Below, in pieces: positions 12,128-23,460 of a stretch of 64,000 nt of DNA. Made by a program: the position numbers and the translations under genes. Position 1 is the first letter of the stretch, and every line of letters starts with the position of its first letter. The stretch is taken from positions 210,918,982 through 210,982,981 of the forward strand of contig CM038215.1 of NCBI GenBank assembly GCA_021442155.1, read 5' to 3'. The notes below the pieces were generated by a model. The model saw nothing but the letters and a program-made list of their open reading frames with translations, did no database searches and was not told the origin of the DNA. This DNA comes from Cymbidium sinense (taxonomy: Eukaryota; Streptophyta; Magnoliopsida; Asparagales; Orchidaceae).

Positions 12128-13200
12128 ATCCTCTCTCCATCTTCAGTGATTGGCTAACATCTCTATATATTGATAGTAAGCTTATGTCACTTATAAACAT
12201 AGACTACCATTCATCTCGTTGGATGTCTTGTCTATTTCTTCTTAGGGCAAGTGTGCCAACACATTTTTCCTTGGTTTTATAACCTCTTATTTGACACTAA
12301 GTAGAAAGTAAGTTCCAGAACCCCCATTGGATCCCTCAATGGGTCTCACTTATCTTAATTTAGGCAAAGTCTCATTCTTTGCCAAAGAATCTAAAATCAA
12401 TCAAATCTTCATTTTCTTAAATCCACCTTTTTAAAATCTAAATCTTTAAATTTAAATCTTTACATTCTTCAAAATTCCAAAATGTTTGAACTATCATACT
12501 CAAATTTGATAAGTCGGGTTCCAAAATTTTGTAAATCCCTATTATAACTATTTGAACCTACAATCACATCAAAGTTTGCCTGGTGAGATTTCATAGAAAC
12601 TCTTCAAAATCTCTCCAAATCTCCGAACCTTACTCATCAAAAAATTGATAGGTGTGGGTCTAAAACTAAAATCAATTTTCTCAAAATGCTTTGCTTATTC
12701 TCCTAATAGGAGTTGAGCATCTTAAAACCAAGATAGTAATACATAGCAATCACTATTCATCATGTCTTCTAGCAAGCTCATCTATTTGTTCTCTTCTAGT
12801 TTGGACTTGGCTCTGGATTAAGCCTTCCTAACCAATTCCCATATCATCAAGATTAGAATATGCTTTGAGGATTTCAAGGTCACTTATGATGGTCCTGCTT
12901 TCATAATTGAAGATCATATGAAGGTTGTCAATAAGAAGCCCTTACTGTAGTTTGATTTAAGGTCTGAGATTTAGTTTTTCTCTCTTAAGAGGAATCAGAG
13001 GTTTCCATGCCATTGCTATCTATTATCTCTACCACTATAGTAGCCAAAATTGACACTAGGATTGTCCCGAGCTTTAAAAGGAAGGCATTAATTGAGCTAG
13101 AGGTCATCCCATCTACTTTCGAGATTAGTTTTGCATCTCATTATGTTCCCCTCACTAAGATTTAAAGGAGGAATAAGAATAAGAAATTAAAGAAGCAATA
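12128..13200 (+). pseudogene. Leader and first-ORF remnant of long-LTR gypsy element F
   Basis: After the primer-binding site comes a non-coding leader of about 630 bases. Then an ATG near 12762 opens MSSSKLIYLFSSSLDLALD, with stops and frame changes soon after. Near 13035-13160 a second frame reads RIVPSFKRKALIELEVIPSTFEISFASHYVPLTK. Both segments have counterparts in element D (48139 onward and 48431 onward), so they belong to the same family. It is either the N-terminal extension of gag or the extra ORF1 that Ogre-type elements carry before gag; I cannot distinguish these. The copia element cuts it off at 13201. Confidence 0.65.
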
Positions 13201-15808
13201 TGTGTTGACTTCATGAGCCCCATCTCATATGAGATTGATTTTGATGATAATAAACACATATTCAAATGTTACTAATTAAGTTAAATTCAAGTGTGCAGGA
13301 AAATTTTTTAGCTCCTCGTTCTTCAGTTATATCAGAATGCTAAAGCTTTTGGATATGAATTGGGTGAGAATTTTTCTAAGAATAACTATATTAAGGCAGA
13401 TGAAATGGGCACTAAAATAAAATATATCATTCATTCATTTTAAAATAATCCATTTTAAATTACTCATAAAAACTATATTTCACATTTATAATTATTCTTT
13501 AAAATTATTCATTTTTTTGATAATGTGAACTAAATGTATAAACCATGTTACATTCTTGCAAGTTAAATTAAGTTTGCATCTTATTAAGCTATTTCCATGC
13601 TAAAATATATTCATTATTCATTTATTACATGCATAGAATCCAATTATCCTAAAAGTATTCTTTGTATTATTTTTCTTTCTCCTATCATATTTTACATCCT
13701 AAACTTTTTTGGCCAAATTGTTTCATGATTATTTGCTAAATAAATTATGTGAGAGCTATTCAAATTAATTTCATAATTATCCCATATTTTTAAATTACAA
13801 AATTCATTTATTTGAATATTTAATTTGAATTATTTTTTAATTCAATTTAAATATTCCTTTGATTACATATGCAAATTTGAAATCCCATCATTATGGAATG
13901 TTATGTGGCTGATCATATGCTAATCTAGGTGATTTAATTTGAATTAATTAGAATTAATTTGGGTTAATTCAAATTCAATTAAATTAAGTCATGGAATTAT
14001 CCTCTTTCCTTTTATATAAATTCTATTTTTTAAAACCTCCATTGGCCAACCATATCTTTATTCAAATTCAAATTAATCTCTTAATGAAATTTGACTTAAC
14101 TCTATTAATTTCTGATCCATCATCATTTAATTTAAATTAAGAACATTAAAATAAATCTAATCTATTTTAGGTATGTAGCTTGGCCAAAATTTTCAAATTC
14201 CATTAGAATAGTATCTTTACTTCTTTCAATAAAATTTCATTAATTTTATATTCCATGATATTGCATGGAATTCGAATTTAATCCCATCTTGAAACTCCTG
14301 ATCTATCAAGCTAACCCATCTAAATAAAGTTTTAGATTTTTTTAAGAACCATTTTATTATTTCTTCTCTCAATTAAATTCAAGAAATTGAACCACTTACC
14401 ATTTTATTTTCCTCTTCCATGCCTTGGCTAAAATCCTCTCATGCAAATTGAATTTCAAATTGATTAAATCAAATCAATCTTTCTTACCAAATAAGTTTCT
14501 CTCCTCTCTTTGCGTCGGCCGAAACTCTCTCCTTTCAAAATTCTTTTATTTTTATTTTATTTGTGTTTTAATTAATCCCAAGTTTATTTCCTTCACTTCG
14601 CTGACCCTATTAACTTCTTATCCTATATATGTCTCTATTGAGGCTATGGTTAATTTCTTTTTGAATTTTCTCCTCTTGGTCGAACCTTTACAAAGAGTTT
14701 TCCCTTGGAGATTTCTTTTAGTGAATCAAGTGCTAACCTCTTCAACATTCTTGTTCTTTCTTCCTTAAAGTGCTTGCTTTCAAGTTTTCATAAAAGAACT
14801 TGGAGGATTTGTGGATTTCCTTGTGGCCAAAAGCTTAAGAAGGTTCTCCTTCTTGGCTTGAGTTTCTTTTAGATTTGGTCAATTTAGTTTATGCTTAACT
14901 TATCCATTTTTATATTTTCTCAAGTTGGCTGAAAGCTGTTGATTGAAGAAAGTATATTATTGCAAGGTATTTTCTCTTCATTATTCCTACATGTTCTAAA
15001 GAGAGATTATTATCTTTGTATTTATTTTATATAAAATACTTGTGAGTAACAAGTTTTATTACTTCTAAATCATCTCATGCTTTGCATAAATAATAATTCT
15101 TTAAAAAGAGAATTCATTTGAGTTTATGTGCTTTCATTTTTCATATACATGTAACACTTCCTAAACTCAAGTCTCTTTATAATCTTTTGATTGGCAAAGT
15201 TTTTAAATCATCATTATCTTACATTTTAAATCATTAATTAAATAACTTTCATTTCAAGTTATTACTTTCTTTTCAATTTTTTTTAAAGTTTATTTCACAG
15301 CATATACATCTTTCAAGCTTAATCATTACATTCAAATTTAAACATCAATTAAAGTGAGCTATCTTTGTTTCTTTTATTTTCACTTGCCTTAATATTATTG
15401 TAGTTGGGTTTTGACAACAAATTTATTTTAAAATTGATAGTTAAATACTTTCATACTCCTGTTTCTTGTTCTTTTGTTGGGTTGTACTTGCTCATTAAGA
15501 AAAGTTTACATTGGGTTGTACTTGCCCGTGAAGGAGAGTATGAGAGATTTGTTGTAATCTCAAATTTTTGTAGAAAATTCCTAGCCTGGGTGGCTAGGCA
15601 TGGACATAGTCAGTTTTGTTAGAAACCTAAAATCTCGTGTTCAGTTTCTTTACTTTCTTGCACTTTACTTTTTTGCTATTGCCTTTCTATTGTTTCATTT
15701 CACTAAAGAATTATTATTAAGTATTTAAGTTTGTTACAAAAATTAAAATTAAGTTTTTTGAGATTTATTTTTAAAACCTAATTCCCTCCTCTTGGGTGCT
15801 ATAACCAA
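13201..15808 (+). mobile_element. 5' LTR of a Ty1/copia (SIRE/Maximus-like) element
   Basis: It begins TGTGTTGACTTCATGAGCC and ends near GGGTGCTATAACCA at 15808. A close relative starts TGTGTTGGCTTAATGAGCC at 16112, and both share the following TTTTGATGATAA block. Near 15510-15600 is the GGGTTGTACTTGCCCGTGAAGGAGAGT / CCTAG-TGGCTAGGC region, which recurs near 18270-18400. The AATTCCCTCCTCTTGGGTGCT end resembles SIRE-type copia LTR ends. It is followed by a copia gag start, which confirms that it is a 5' LTR. At about 2.6 kb it is long for copia. The open frame at 14424-14768 lies in the LTR and is not taken as a gene. Confidence 0.75.
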
Positions 15809-15837
15809 TTAGATAACCTCGACTCAATTTATGGCTT

Positions 15838-16111
15838 AACATCCCTGAGTTTGATTATTATGACACATGTTTTCCTAAAGGTGGACTACTTGAAGGACAA
15901 TCTACATATAGACCACCTTTACTTAATAATGTTCCATTTGATTATTGGAAAACTATATTAGTACTTTTATTCATGGACAAGATTTTAGAATGTGGCATAT
16001 GTTGACGCATCAGTATCACACACTCATTGTTGATATAAATGGTTGAAAAGTTGATAAAACTTTTGATGAATGATCTGCTTCTAAAAGAGAATTGGATGAA
16101 TTAAATGCAAA
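15838..16111 (+). pseudogene. Copia gag N-terminal stump
   Basis: Translation from about 15840 gives FDYYDTCFPKGGLLEG then QSTYRPPLLNNVPFDYWKT. This is the GQS-RPP-L-F-G--Y-YWK signature at the start of copia Gag. The following bases give a FIHGQDF-MW-like continuation with stops. All remaining gag and pol is missing, and the second LTR begins directly afterwards at 16112. The element is therefore a large internal deletion derivative. Confidence 0.75.
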
Positions 16112-18589
16112 TGTGTTGGCTTAATGAGCCTCATATTCAATCCGATTAATTTTGATGATAAAAAATGTATGCTTGGATGTTCTAATGTATGTTATATGTA
16201 TTTTAGATATATTGATTGCTAATTACATATCAAATATATCTCACAATATGTTTGAGAAAATTACAAGAATGAGAGAGTGAAAGATAGATCAAAATGGATA
16301 ATGTGAAGCTCAAGATATAATATTTTAGGTTATATGGATTTATAACTATCTTAGAGATTCATATGAGTTCATTGGCATGAATTAATTTGCTCACAACTTA
16401 ACATATTATTTTTTATTTATTTTAAATAATGATAATGAGGTTAATTTATATAAATCTTTATCTAATTAATATTCAATTATATGCTTCATACATAGCATTT
16501 GAATTGTCAAAATAATAAATGATAATTAATTACGACTATTGAGTGTAACTAGTTTATATACTTAATATAATTAAATATTTTAATTTAATTTTAAGGTTAT
16601 ATGATAACTAACATATGTATGATTATATCTAAATTATATCATAATATTTAAATGTCATATTTCAAATTTAACAAAAATATATAAAATTTTATATTTCAGC
16701 CAAAGTCATTTTATAATCAGGGAATTTAGATTTGATTTCATCTCAAACGGATTCCTTGGTTTGTTTCCTTTAATTTGATATGTTACATGACCCATGTTTG
16801 ATTAAAATTGAATTTATTTTGATTTTTGTAACATTAGTTGATTTTAATAATGAATGCATGCTACTTGCTTTAAATATATTAAGAGCCATATTTGATTATT
16901 TTTAACTTGCCCATGTGACTAGCCATTTTTTGGTTGTTTGAATTTAATATAAATCATATTTTTATTGAATATTATATAATTATATGATAAAATGATGTTA
17001 TAATAATATATTTATTTGAAATGATTCAAAATGACCTTCTTGCTTATAAATAATCCTCATTCTCTTAATGAGAGTGTTGCTCATTCAAATTCAAATCTCT
17101 CCAGCAAATCTAAGAGAAAACTTTCTAGATTTTCCTTCCAAGTATTTTCAAAATATTACAAGATCAAATCCTTAGTTTGGAAGCTTCAACATCTTCAACT
17201 AAGCAAGTTTTCTCAAATTACTTGAGTTTATTTTTCTTGATCTTAATCTCTTTTAGTTGTTCATACTATTTTCACTATCTATTTATTCTTTAAAGTTTTT
17301 ACTTCTTGGTAGATTAGTCTTTGGAAATCAAAGTTTAAGTTTTCACATCAAAGTTTCTTCAATCATTTTTTGTGAAAAACTCTTGTGATAGTTTGTATGA
17401 TTGATTTCATCTTGCTGAAATTTTTATCTTCCTACAAATTTCTTTTGCTTTCTTGAAATATTTCTTCATTAGTCTTATTTAAAAGATCATTTATTTTTAG
17501 ATATATTTTAGAAGTATATTTAAACATTTTAAAATTAATTTATTATGCTAAAAATATTTTCATATTTGCTAGATCTCTCTTTTCAATTAAAAGCTTACTA
17601 ATTTACTTAGATCTATCATATACTAATTTTATTTAAGTATTTTATGATCATTAACATTAATTGAAAGCATCTTTTTGGTTAAAATAAAATAAATTATTCT
17701 TAAAATTTTAGAGTATATGCTAGATCTATTATGAATCAAGTTTCTTTATCAAAATAAAAATTTATAAAAAGTTAAATTATTTTATTCATCACTTGTCATT
17801 TTATTCCAACTAATATCCTTTATTTAAGTAATTTTATCGTATTGAAATTTAGTAAAGCTTATTATTTTTATTATTTAATAATTATGAAAAAAGAAGTTTA
17901 GTAGAGACTTAATCATTCTTACACTATTACATACTAGTTATAGTTTCTCTTAAACTTAAAATTATTCCTTATTGAAATTTAATTTATTGTACAATAAACT
18001 ATTTTGAATTTATTTTGAAATCATTTTTATATTGATCCACAAATTGTAATAACATAAACATCTTAGTAAGATCACTTTAAGCTATTTATTTTATTATTTT
18101 TATCAAAATTAAGTGAGCATTCTACCTTGTCAAAATTGTAAGTTGTAAAGTGATCATTTATAAGTTGTGAGATCACTTTTTAAGTTGGATGGATTGGTAT
18201 ATTTGTGAGGGATATATTTTATCAAGATTTATTATTTTATATTTTTATTTTTGTGCTATAAAATTTAAATTGGGATTGTACTCGCCCCTTTGTAGGAGAG
18301 TACATATCGTTGTAGGGGTTAAACTCGCCCTTTTATTAGAGATTAAGGTTTGTAAGTTATTTTGCATTTAGTGGATTCCTAGCTAGGAGTGGCTAGGCTT
18401 GGGAGTAGGCCGGCTTCGAGGTTTGGCCGAACCACATAAAAATTATGTGCTTATTATCTATATTTGTTTTATGGTACTTTTATTTTTGTTGCATTGAGAA
18501 TTATATCCTGTCATTATAAAATCAAAAATTAATTTTCTACTAAAAGTTAAAATTTAAGATTTAACTTTTAAAATTTTTAATATCTACCA
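16112..18589 (+). mobile_element. 3' LTR of the deleted copia element
   Basis: It starts TGTGTTGGCTTAATGAGCC, matching the copy at 13201. It repeats the TTGTACTCGCCC-TTTGTAGGAGAGTAC and CCTAGCTAGGAGTGGCTAGGC motifs near 18270-18400. Its end has lost the CCCTCCTCTTGGGTGCT block, reading TATCTACCA at about 18581-18589. CAATA occurs just before the 5' LTR (13196-13200) and at 18588-18592, a possible 5-bp target-site duplication with a degraded 3' end. The two LTRs are strongly diverged, so the insertion is old. Confidence 0.65.
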
Positions 18590-18595
18590 ATACTT

Positions 18596-21115
18596 TTAAG
18601 TGATCACTGGTTCCTGATGGCAACCATTGATGAGAGTTAATAGTCCTTGGTTGCACCCTCGAGGGATGAGTATCCCTACAGTACTTACTAATAAGAAATT
18701 TTTTCTAAAGAGAACCATTTTTCCTTTGTTTGGTCCAAAGTTTGAGCTAATTAATGATGATTGAATCAGAGAGAGATCTAAAGCCCAGTCCTCCTTCAAC
18801 CTTAGGCTTGCACATTTTCCTCCAACTAACCCATGGGAAAGAGTTTTTGTGTCCACTCTATAAGAATCTGTTGAAGATTCTCTTAATTTTTTTTTTCACC
18901 TAGCATGGCTTATTCATTGTTTCAGTTGAATAAAGAGGAATGGAGCAAAGGATACTTTGTACTAATGTAATTCTTCCACCAGTAGATAGGAAAGTGTTTT
19001 TCCATGAATTGATTCTCGTATGAATGGAGTTGATAATTGCATCAAAATATATTGATTTGGTTCTTCCTTTATAGACGTTTATCCTAAGGTAATTAAGAGG
19101 AAGTTGGGATTGATTGAAGCCAGTGTAATCCTTGATCCACTTCTAATCTACGTTGCATAATTTGCCTATTATGAAGCAGCATTTTACCTTATTGAAAGTC
19201 TAAGATGGCTTCAAAGGAGTTCAATATATTCTTGATGTGCTTAATAGAACTCTTAGAAGCATTTGCCCATTATGAAGAAGCATTCTGCCTTATTGAAAGT
19301 CAATCCTAAGATGGCTTCAAAGGACAATTTGCCCATTATGAAGAAGCATTTTGCCTTAATGAAAGTCAATCCTAATATGGCTTCAAAGGAGTCCAATATA
19401 TTCTTGATATGCTTAATATAACTCTTAGAACCATTACAAAATAGAAGGAGGTCATCATCAAAAGATAGGTAGGAAATATAGATTTTTTTTTCCTTTGGAC
19501 TAATAATTAATAGACTTTTTTGATGTATGACTTTCTTCAAGCATTTTGGAAAGATCATCAAAAGTTAGTACAAAAAGATAAGGAGATAAGGGGTCATCTT
19601 GTTTGATGACTCTTGAAGCTTTAAAGAAGCCATGTGCCTCCCCATTAATGAGGAAGGAGTAATAGTTGTTTAGGATGAGCCTATTGATGAGAGAGTAGAA
19701 TTCTTCATTGGAACCCCTCACCTTCAGATTTTCCATGATAAAATTTTAGTTAATAGTGCCAAAAGCTTTTTTAATATCCAGTTTGATGATCAGATTCCCA
19801 CCTCTACACTTCTTTTCAAGATCCTGTATGAGTTCTTGGGCTTAGAGAACATTTTCAGCAATGGTTCTTCCCTTGACAAAGGCAGTTTGGTTAGGATGGA
19901 TGAGGTTTGGTAGGAATGGCTGCAGTTTATTGGCAACAATTTTGCTTATAATTTTTCTACTAACAGTAGAGAGGCTTATGGGTTTAAAATTTTCCCAATT
20001 TTATTTGGTATTGGATTTGGGTATGAGTGTAATGGTGGATGTGCTACAGAGTTTATGTATCTCATTTCCATTGGAGAAGGCTTGAATGGCTTGAATCATG
20101 TCTTGCCTGATTCAATTCTAGGAATGCTGATAGAAGTGAGTTGTAAAACCATAGATCCATTTAAGGAAGTAAGACGCTCCAAAATTTTATACTCCTTTTG
20201 AAGGTAAGTAAGGTTCAAGTGACTAGCTCCTATACCATTGGCATTTAGTAAGTTCTCATTGAATAAGTTCAGATTTACAGTTTGTTAATGAAAAAAAAAC
20301 TTTGAAGTAATTAGTCCCATCTTCAATAATGTTTGTAGCCAAGTGTTGTTCCTTTTGATTTTTGTGATGGCTTTGTATTCTCTTTTTTGCTTGATGCAGG
20401 CATGATAAAATTTGAATTCCTATCCCCTTCTTCCAGATTAGTTACAACAGCTTTTTGAGAAAGAAAGTCCTCTTCCATGTCAATAAGTTGATTAAGGGTG
20501 ATCCAGGCAAGTTTAAGATCTTCTTCAACTTGAATTGAAGAGTATTTAATGCAGTTGTTTTCCAGGAGAGAAACTTTGAGCTCATGTGACTCAATTTGGC
20601 CATGAATATCACGAAACATAGTCAATTTCCACTATTTTAGAGCTTTGATTAAATTCTTATGTGGGGTCTATAATCTGATCCAAGGATCTGATGCATTAGA
20701 CTTCAAGGCATCCAAAAGGTAGTTATTGAATAGGCTATGTTTGGTCCACATGTTCCAAAATTTGAAGGCATGTTTAGATGGTTTGGGGATGTGATGGATG
20801 GTTAAAAGAAAAGAAGCATGATTTGATCTAGTTTTATTCAGGTGTCATACAACAATATCGTGAAAAATGTTATACCATTGGAAATTAAGTAGAATTTTGT
20901 CCAGCCTTTCAAATACCCTACCCCTATTCCAAGTAAAAGGGGAGCCAATGTAACCTAGATCAATAAGCAATGCATCTTCAATGTAATTAGCAAATTCCCT
21001 CATAACAAATTCATTTGGTTTCCTACCTCCTTTCTTCTCTAGTGCATTGGTAATCATATTAAAATCACCACTGAACTAACTAGCCTGAAGGCAACTTTGG
21101 CTAATGTTAATGATG
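18596..21115 (-). pseudogene. L1-type LINE ORF2: reverse transcriptase and part of endonuclease
   Basis: Read from right to left. About 21115-20845 gives endonuclease signatures, GDFNMITNALEKKGGRKPN and DLGYIGSPFTWNRGRVFERL. About 20625-20323 gives the connecting region with SQKAVVTNLEEGDRNSNF. About 19900-19500 gives reverse-transcriptase blocks including NLIIKLDIKKAFGTIN and GFFKASRVIKQDDPLSPYLF. About 19475-19440 gives the catalytic block as YLSFDDDLLLFCNGSK, where F/Y-A-D-D has become F-D-D-D. The C-terminal part is at 18856-18596. Many frame breaks and the altered catalytic alanine make it inactive. Its upstream endonuclease part continues at 28711-28870 beyond the inserted LTR B. Its 3' tail is missing at the copia boundary. 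Confidence 0.85.
19160..19435 (-). repeat. Three tandem copies of a segment inside the LINE reverse transcriptase
   Basis: Units at about 19160-19260, 19261-19326 and 19327-19435 all carry TTTGCC-ATTATGAAG-AGCATT and GAAAGTC...AAGATGGCTTCAAAGGA. On the minus strand they encode repeats of FEAILGLTF-KA-CFFIMGK just after the RT catalytic block. The middle unit lacks the tail found in the outer two. Such a duplication cannot be tolerated by a working RT, so it arose after the copy was dead or killed it. Confidence 0.8.
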
Positions 21116-22020
21116 TGTCGATCTCATTTTTAGAATGCGCTCTCAACCCCTCCATCTTAGACATAAGACTTCTCTTAGGCTTTAAGAGATCCTTAGTCTT
21201 AAGACACATCTAGTGATTAGGTGGACACTCAACTTATCCCTAGATACTTAGAAGAGTTAGCCATAGGAATAGGTCATGCCTTAGGGGTGTTAGGAAAATT
21301 TGCCTACCTTATAGCTTGAACCACATTCCCCACTTCCTTCCTTCAAGTCAAACTCCAAATCAAATCAACATCAAACTTAAATCAATTCCAGCTTAATTGA
21401 TTTCCTCTAAACTCAAATCAATTTCACATGATTGAAACCCATGATTGAAACTTATGATTGAAGCTCATGATTGAACTTTCAAGTTTGAAATATCTCCTAA
21501 GTCCTTTGATTCCCTCTTAAGGACTTAGCTCAAATCAAGTTCAAACCACTTCAAATTCATGAAATTTTCTCATAACCTATTTATATTCACATATATAAAT
21601 GAAATATACATTCAAACCAATCAAACTCAACCCAAAAATCAAATCCAAATTCTAAAAATCTTTCCTAAGTCCTTTGATCCCCTCTTATGGAGTTAACCTA
21701 AATCAAATTCAAATCACTTCAAATTCATGAAATTTTCTCATAACCCATTTATATTCTCATTTATATTCACATTTATAAATGAAATATAAATTCAAACAAC
21801 CAAAACCACTCCAAAAATCAAACTCAAATTCAATCAAAATCCAACATAAGCCTTTCAAGTAAAAATCTTGAACTTAGCCAAATTAATTTCAAATCAAGCC
21901 AAACTCTTAATTTTTCTTAATGATTCAATCACTCCTATAATCATGAATCCATATATAAATACAAACTTTAATCACTTAACCAAAACTCAATTCAAAAATC
22001 AAACCCAACTCAAACTCATG

Positions 22021-22980
22021 TTTACCCTTTGAACTTGAAATTGTCAAATGAATCAAAACCCATTTGACTTCAAACCACTTGCAAATGGATTTATATTTCA
22101 ATCATAAGCATATATGTGAGTTCAATCAAACTCAAATAAAGCTTTGACCAAGCCATTTGACTCACTTAGGCTCACTTGACCCAAAGTGACCTAAAGTACC
22201 CCTTATGAGCCAAATTCTAATCCTAACCAAATTGGATTGAACTAAGCCCACCTAAGCCTCTCATCATGATCAACAATCATCATGAGATGATCAATCACTC
22301 AAATTGGGTCAAACTATGTTAAACCTAATGGTTGACCAAGTCAACACTTAGCCAAAATGAAACCCAACATAGCCAAAATCCACCATAGGATAAATTGATT
22401 GAAACCATTGATCTAAGCTCATTCATGATCAATGTTTGAACTTGACCAAGTCAACATTTGAGCCTAACCTAGCCCAATTGGCCACTTGACCCAAGTTGAC
22501 CCAACTTGACCTAAAAAGTCAAAATATGTCAAAACTTGATCTAAGCCAAATTAATTGATACCAATGGGTCAAGTTCATTCCAAAATGATTGTTGAACTTA
22601 ACCAAAGCCTCAATTGGCCAACTAGACCCAACCTAGCCCAATTGACCATGAACCCAACTTGATCTAATAGGTTAAATTAAGCCAAACTCAATTAGAAACC
22701 AAATTAATTGGAAACAAAGATACCAATCCATTTCATATGACCAATGAAACTTAAGACAACCCATGACCAAACCCAAATAGGTCAAATGGGTCAAATTGGT
22801 CAACTTGACCCATTTGACCTAAATGAAATCAATTGAACCAAATTCAAACCTAAACCAAATTGAATCAAACCAAAGCCACCAAAAAATTTTAAATGGTCAT
22901 ATGAATTTGACCCAACCCTTGGTTTGACCAATTGGTCAACTTGACCCAAGTTGACCCATTTTGACCTAAATGGGTCAACA
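22021..22980. promoter_or_regulatory. Dense W-box-like TTGAC array in LTR B
   Basis: By eye there are about 29 TTGAC/GTCAA pentamers on the two strands in 960 bases, many as TTGACC and in phrases such as TTGGTCAACTTGACCCA. Roughly two would be expected at this base composition. TTGAC(C/T) is the WRKY-factor W-box core. The same array recurs in LTR C (30000-30970) and E (49900-50700), and in part in D (44287-44500). Binding is inferred from the motif only. Confidence 0.6.
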
Positions 22981-23441
22981 TGAGCCAAATCACATCAAAC
23001 CAACTCCAAATTTAATGAAACTTGGCCTAACCCATTTTTCAAACATACCAAACATATTCAAATTAAAACCATAGCCACATGACCATTTTACCCCTAGGCC
23101 ATAGGGTAACCCGAAATCAAAACCACTTGGAATTTGGTTAATTCCTTTTCATGGACACTTGGCATCCTCTTAGTGTACCAAATGGTCACTAATGAACCTA
23201 ATGCATATGACTCAATGGGTTTGGGTCAGCCAAACCCAACTGAAACCCAAAACTGACCACCCCCTTTGAAAATGGCCACATGGAATCCTCCCTCCACCTT
23301 ATTTGAGCACATGGCCACGTCACCCACTCCTCCTTTGGTCAAAACTGAATGCCATGCCACTCTAAATAGCTCAAGCAACCCATTGAATAGGGTCAATTCG
23401 ATCAAAATGGAAAGCTCCTTCATGACCGTCCGATCCTTTAA

Positions 23442-23460
23442 GGGGGAGATATACTCCCCC
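23442..23460. repeat. Inverted repeat in LTR B
   Basis: GGGGGAGATATACTCCCCC is a nearly perfect inverted repeat. Counterparts lie at 31418-31436, 44935-44953 and 51150-51168, each with its arms changed but mostly still pairing. Confidence 0.65.

Noticed and set aside
14424..14768. 114-residue open frame with hydrophobic stretches
   Set aside because: It lies inside the copia 5' LTR and the second LTR does not conserve it; low-complexity T-rich sequence explains the hydrophobicity.
22800..22988. Short minus-strand frames such as 22800-22988 and 30772-30975 that look alike between LTR copies
   Set aside because: They follow the shared TTGACC-rich DNA in homologous LTRs; similarity is explained by the DNA and there is no sign of coding constraint.
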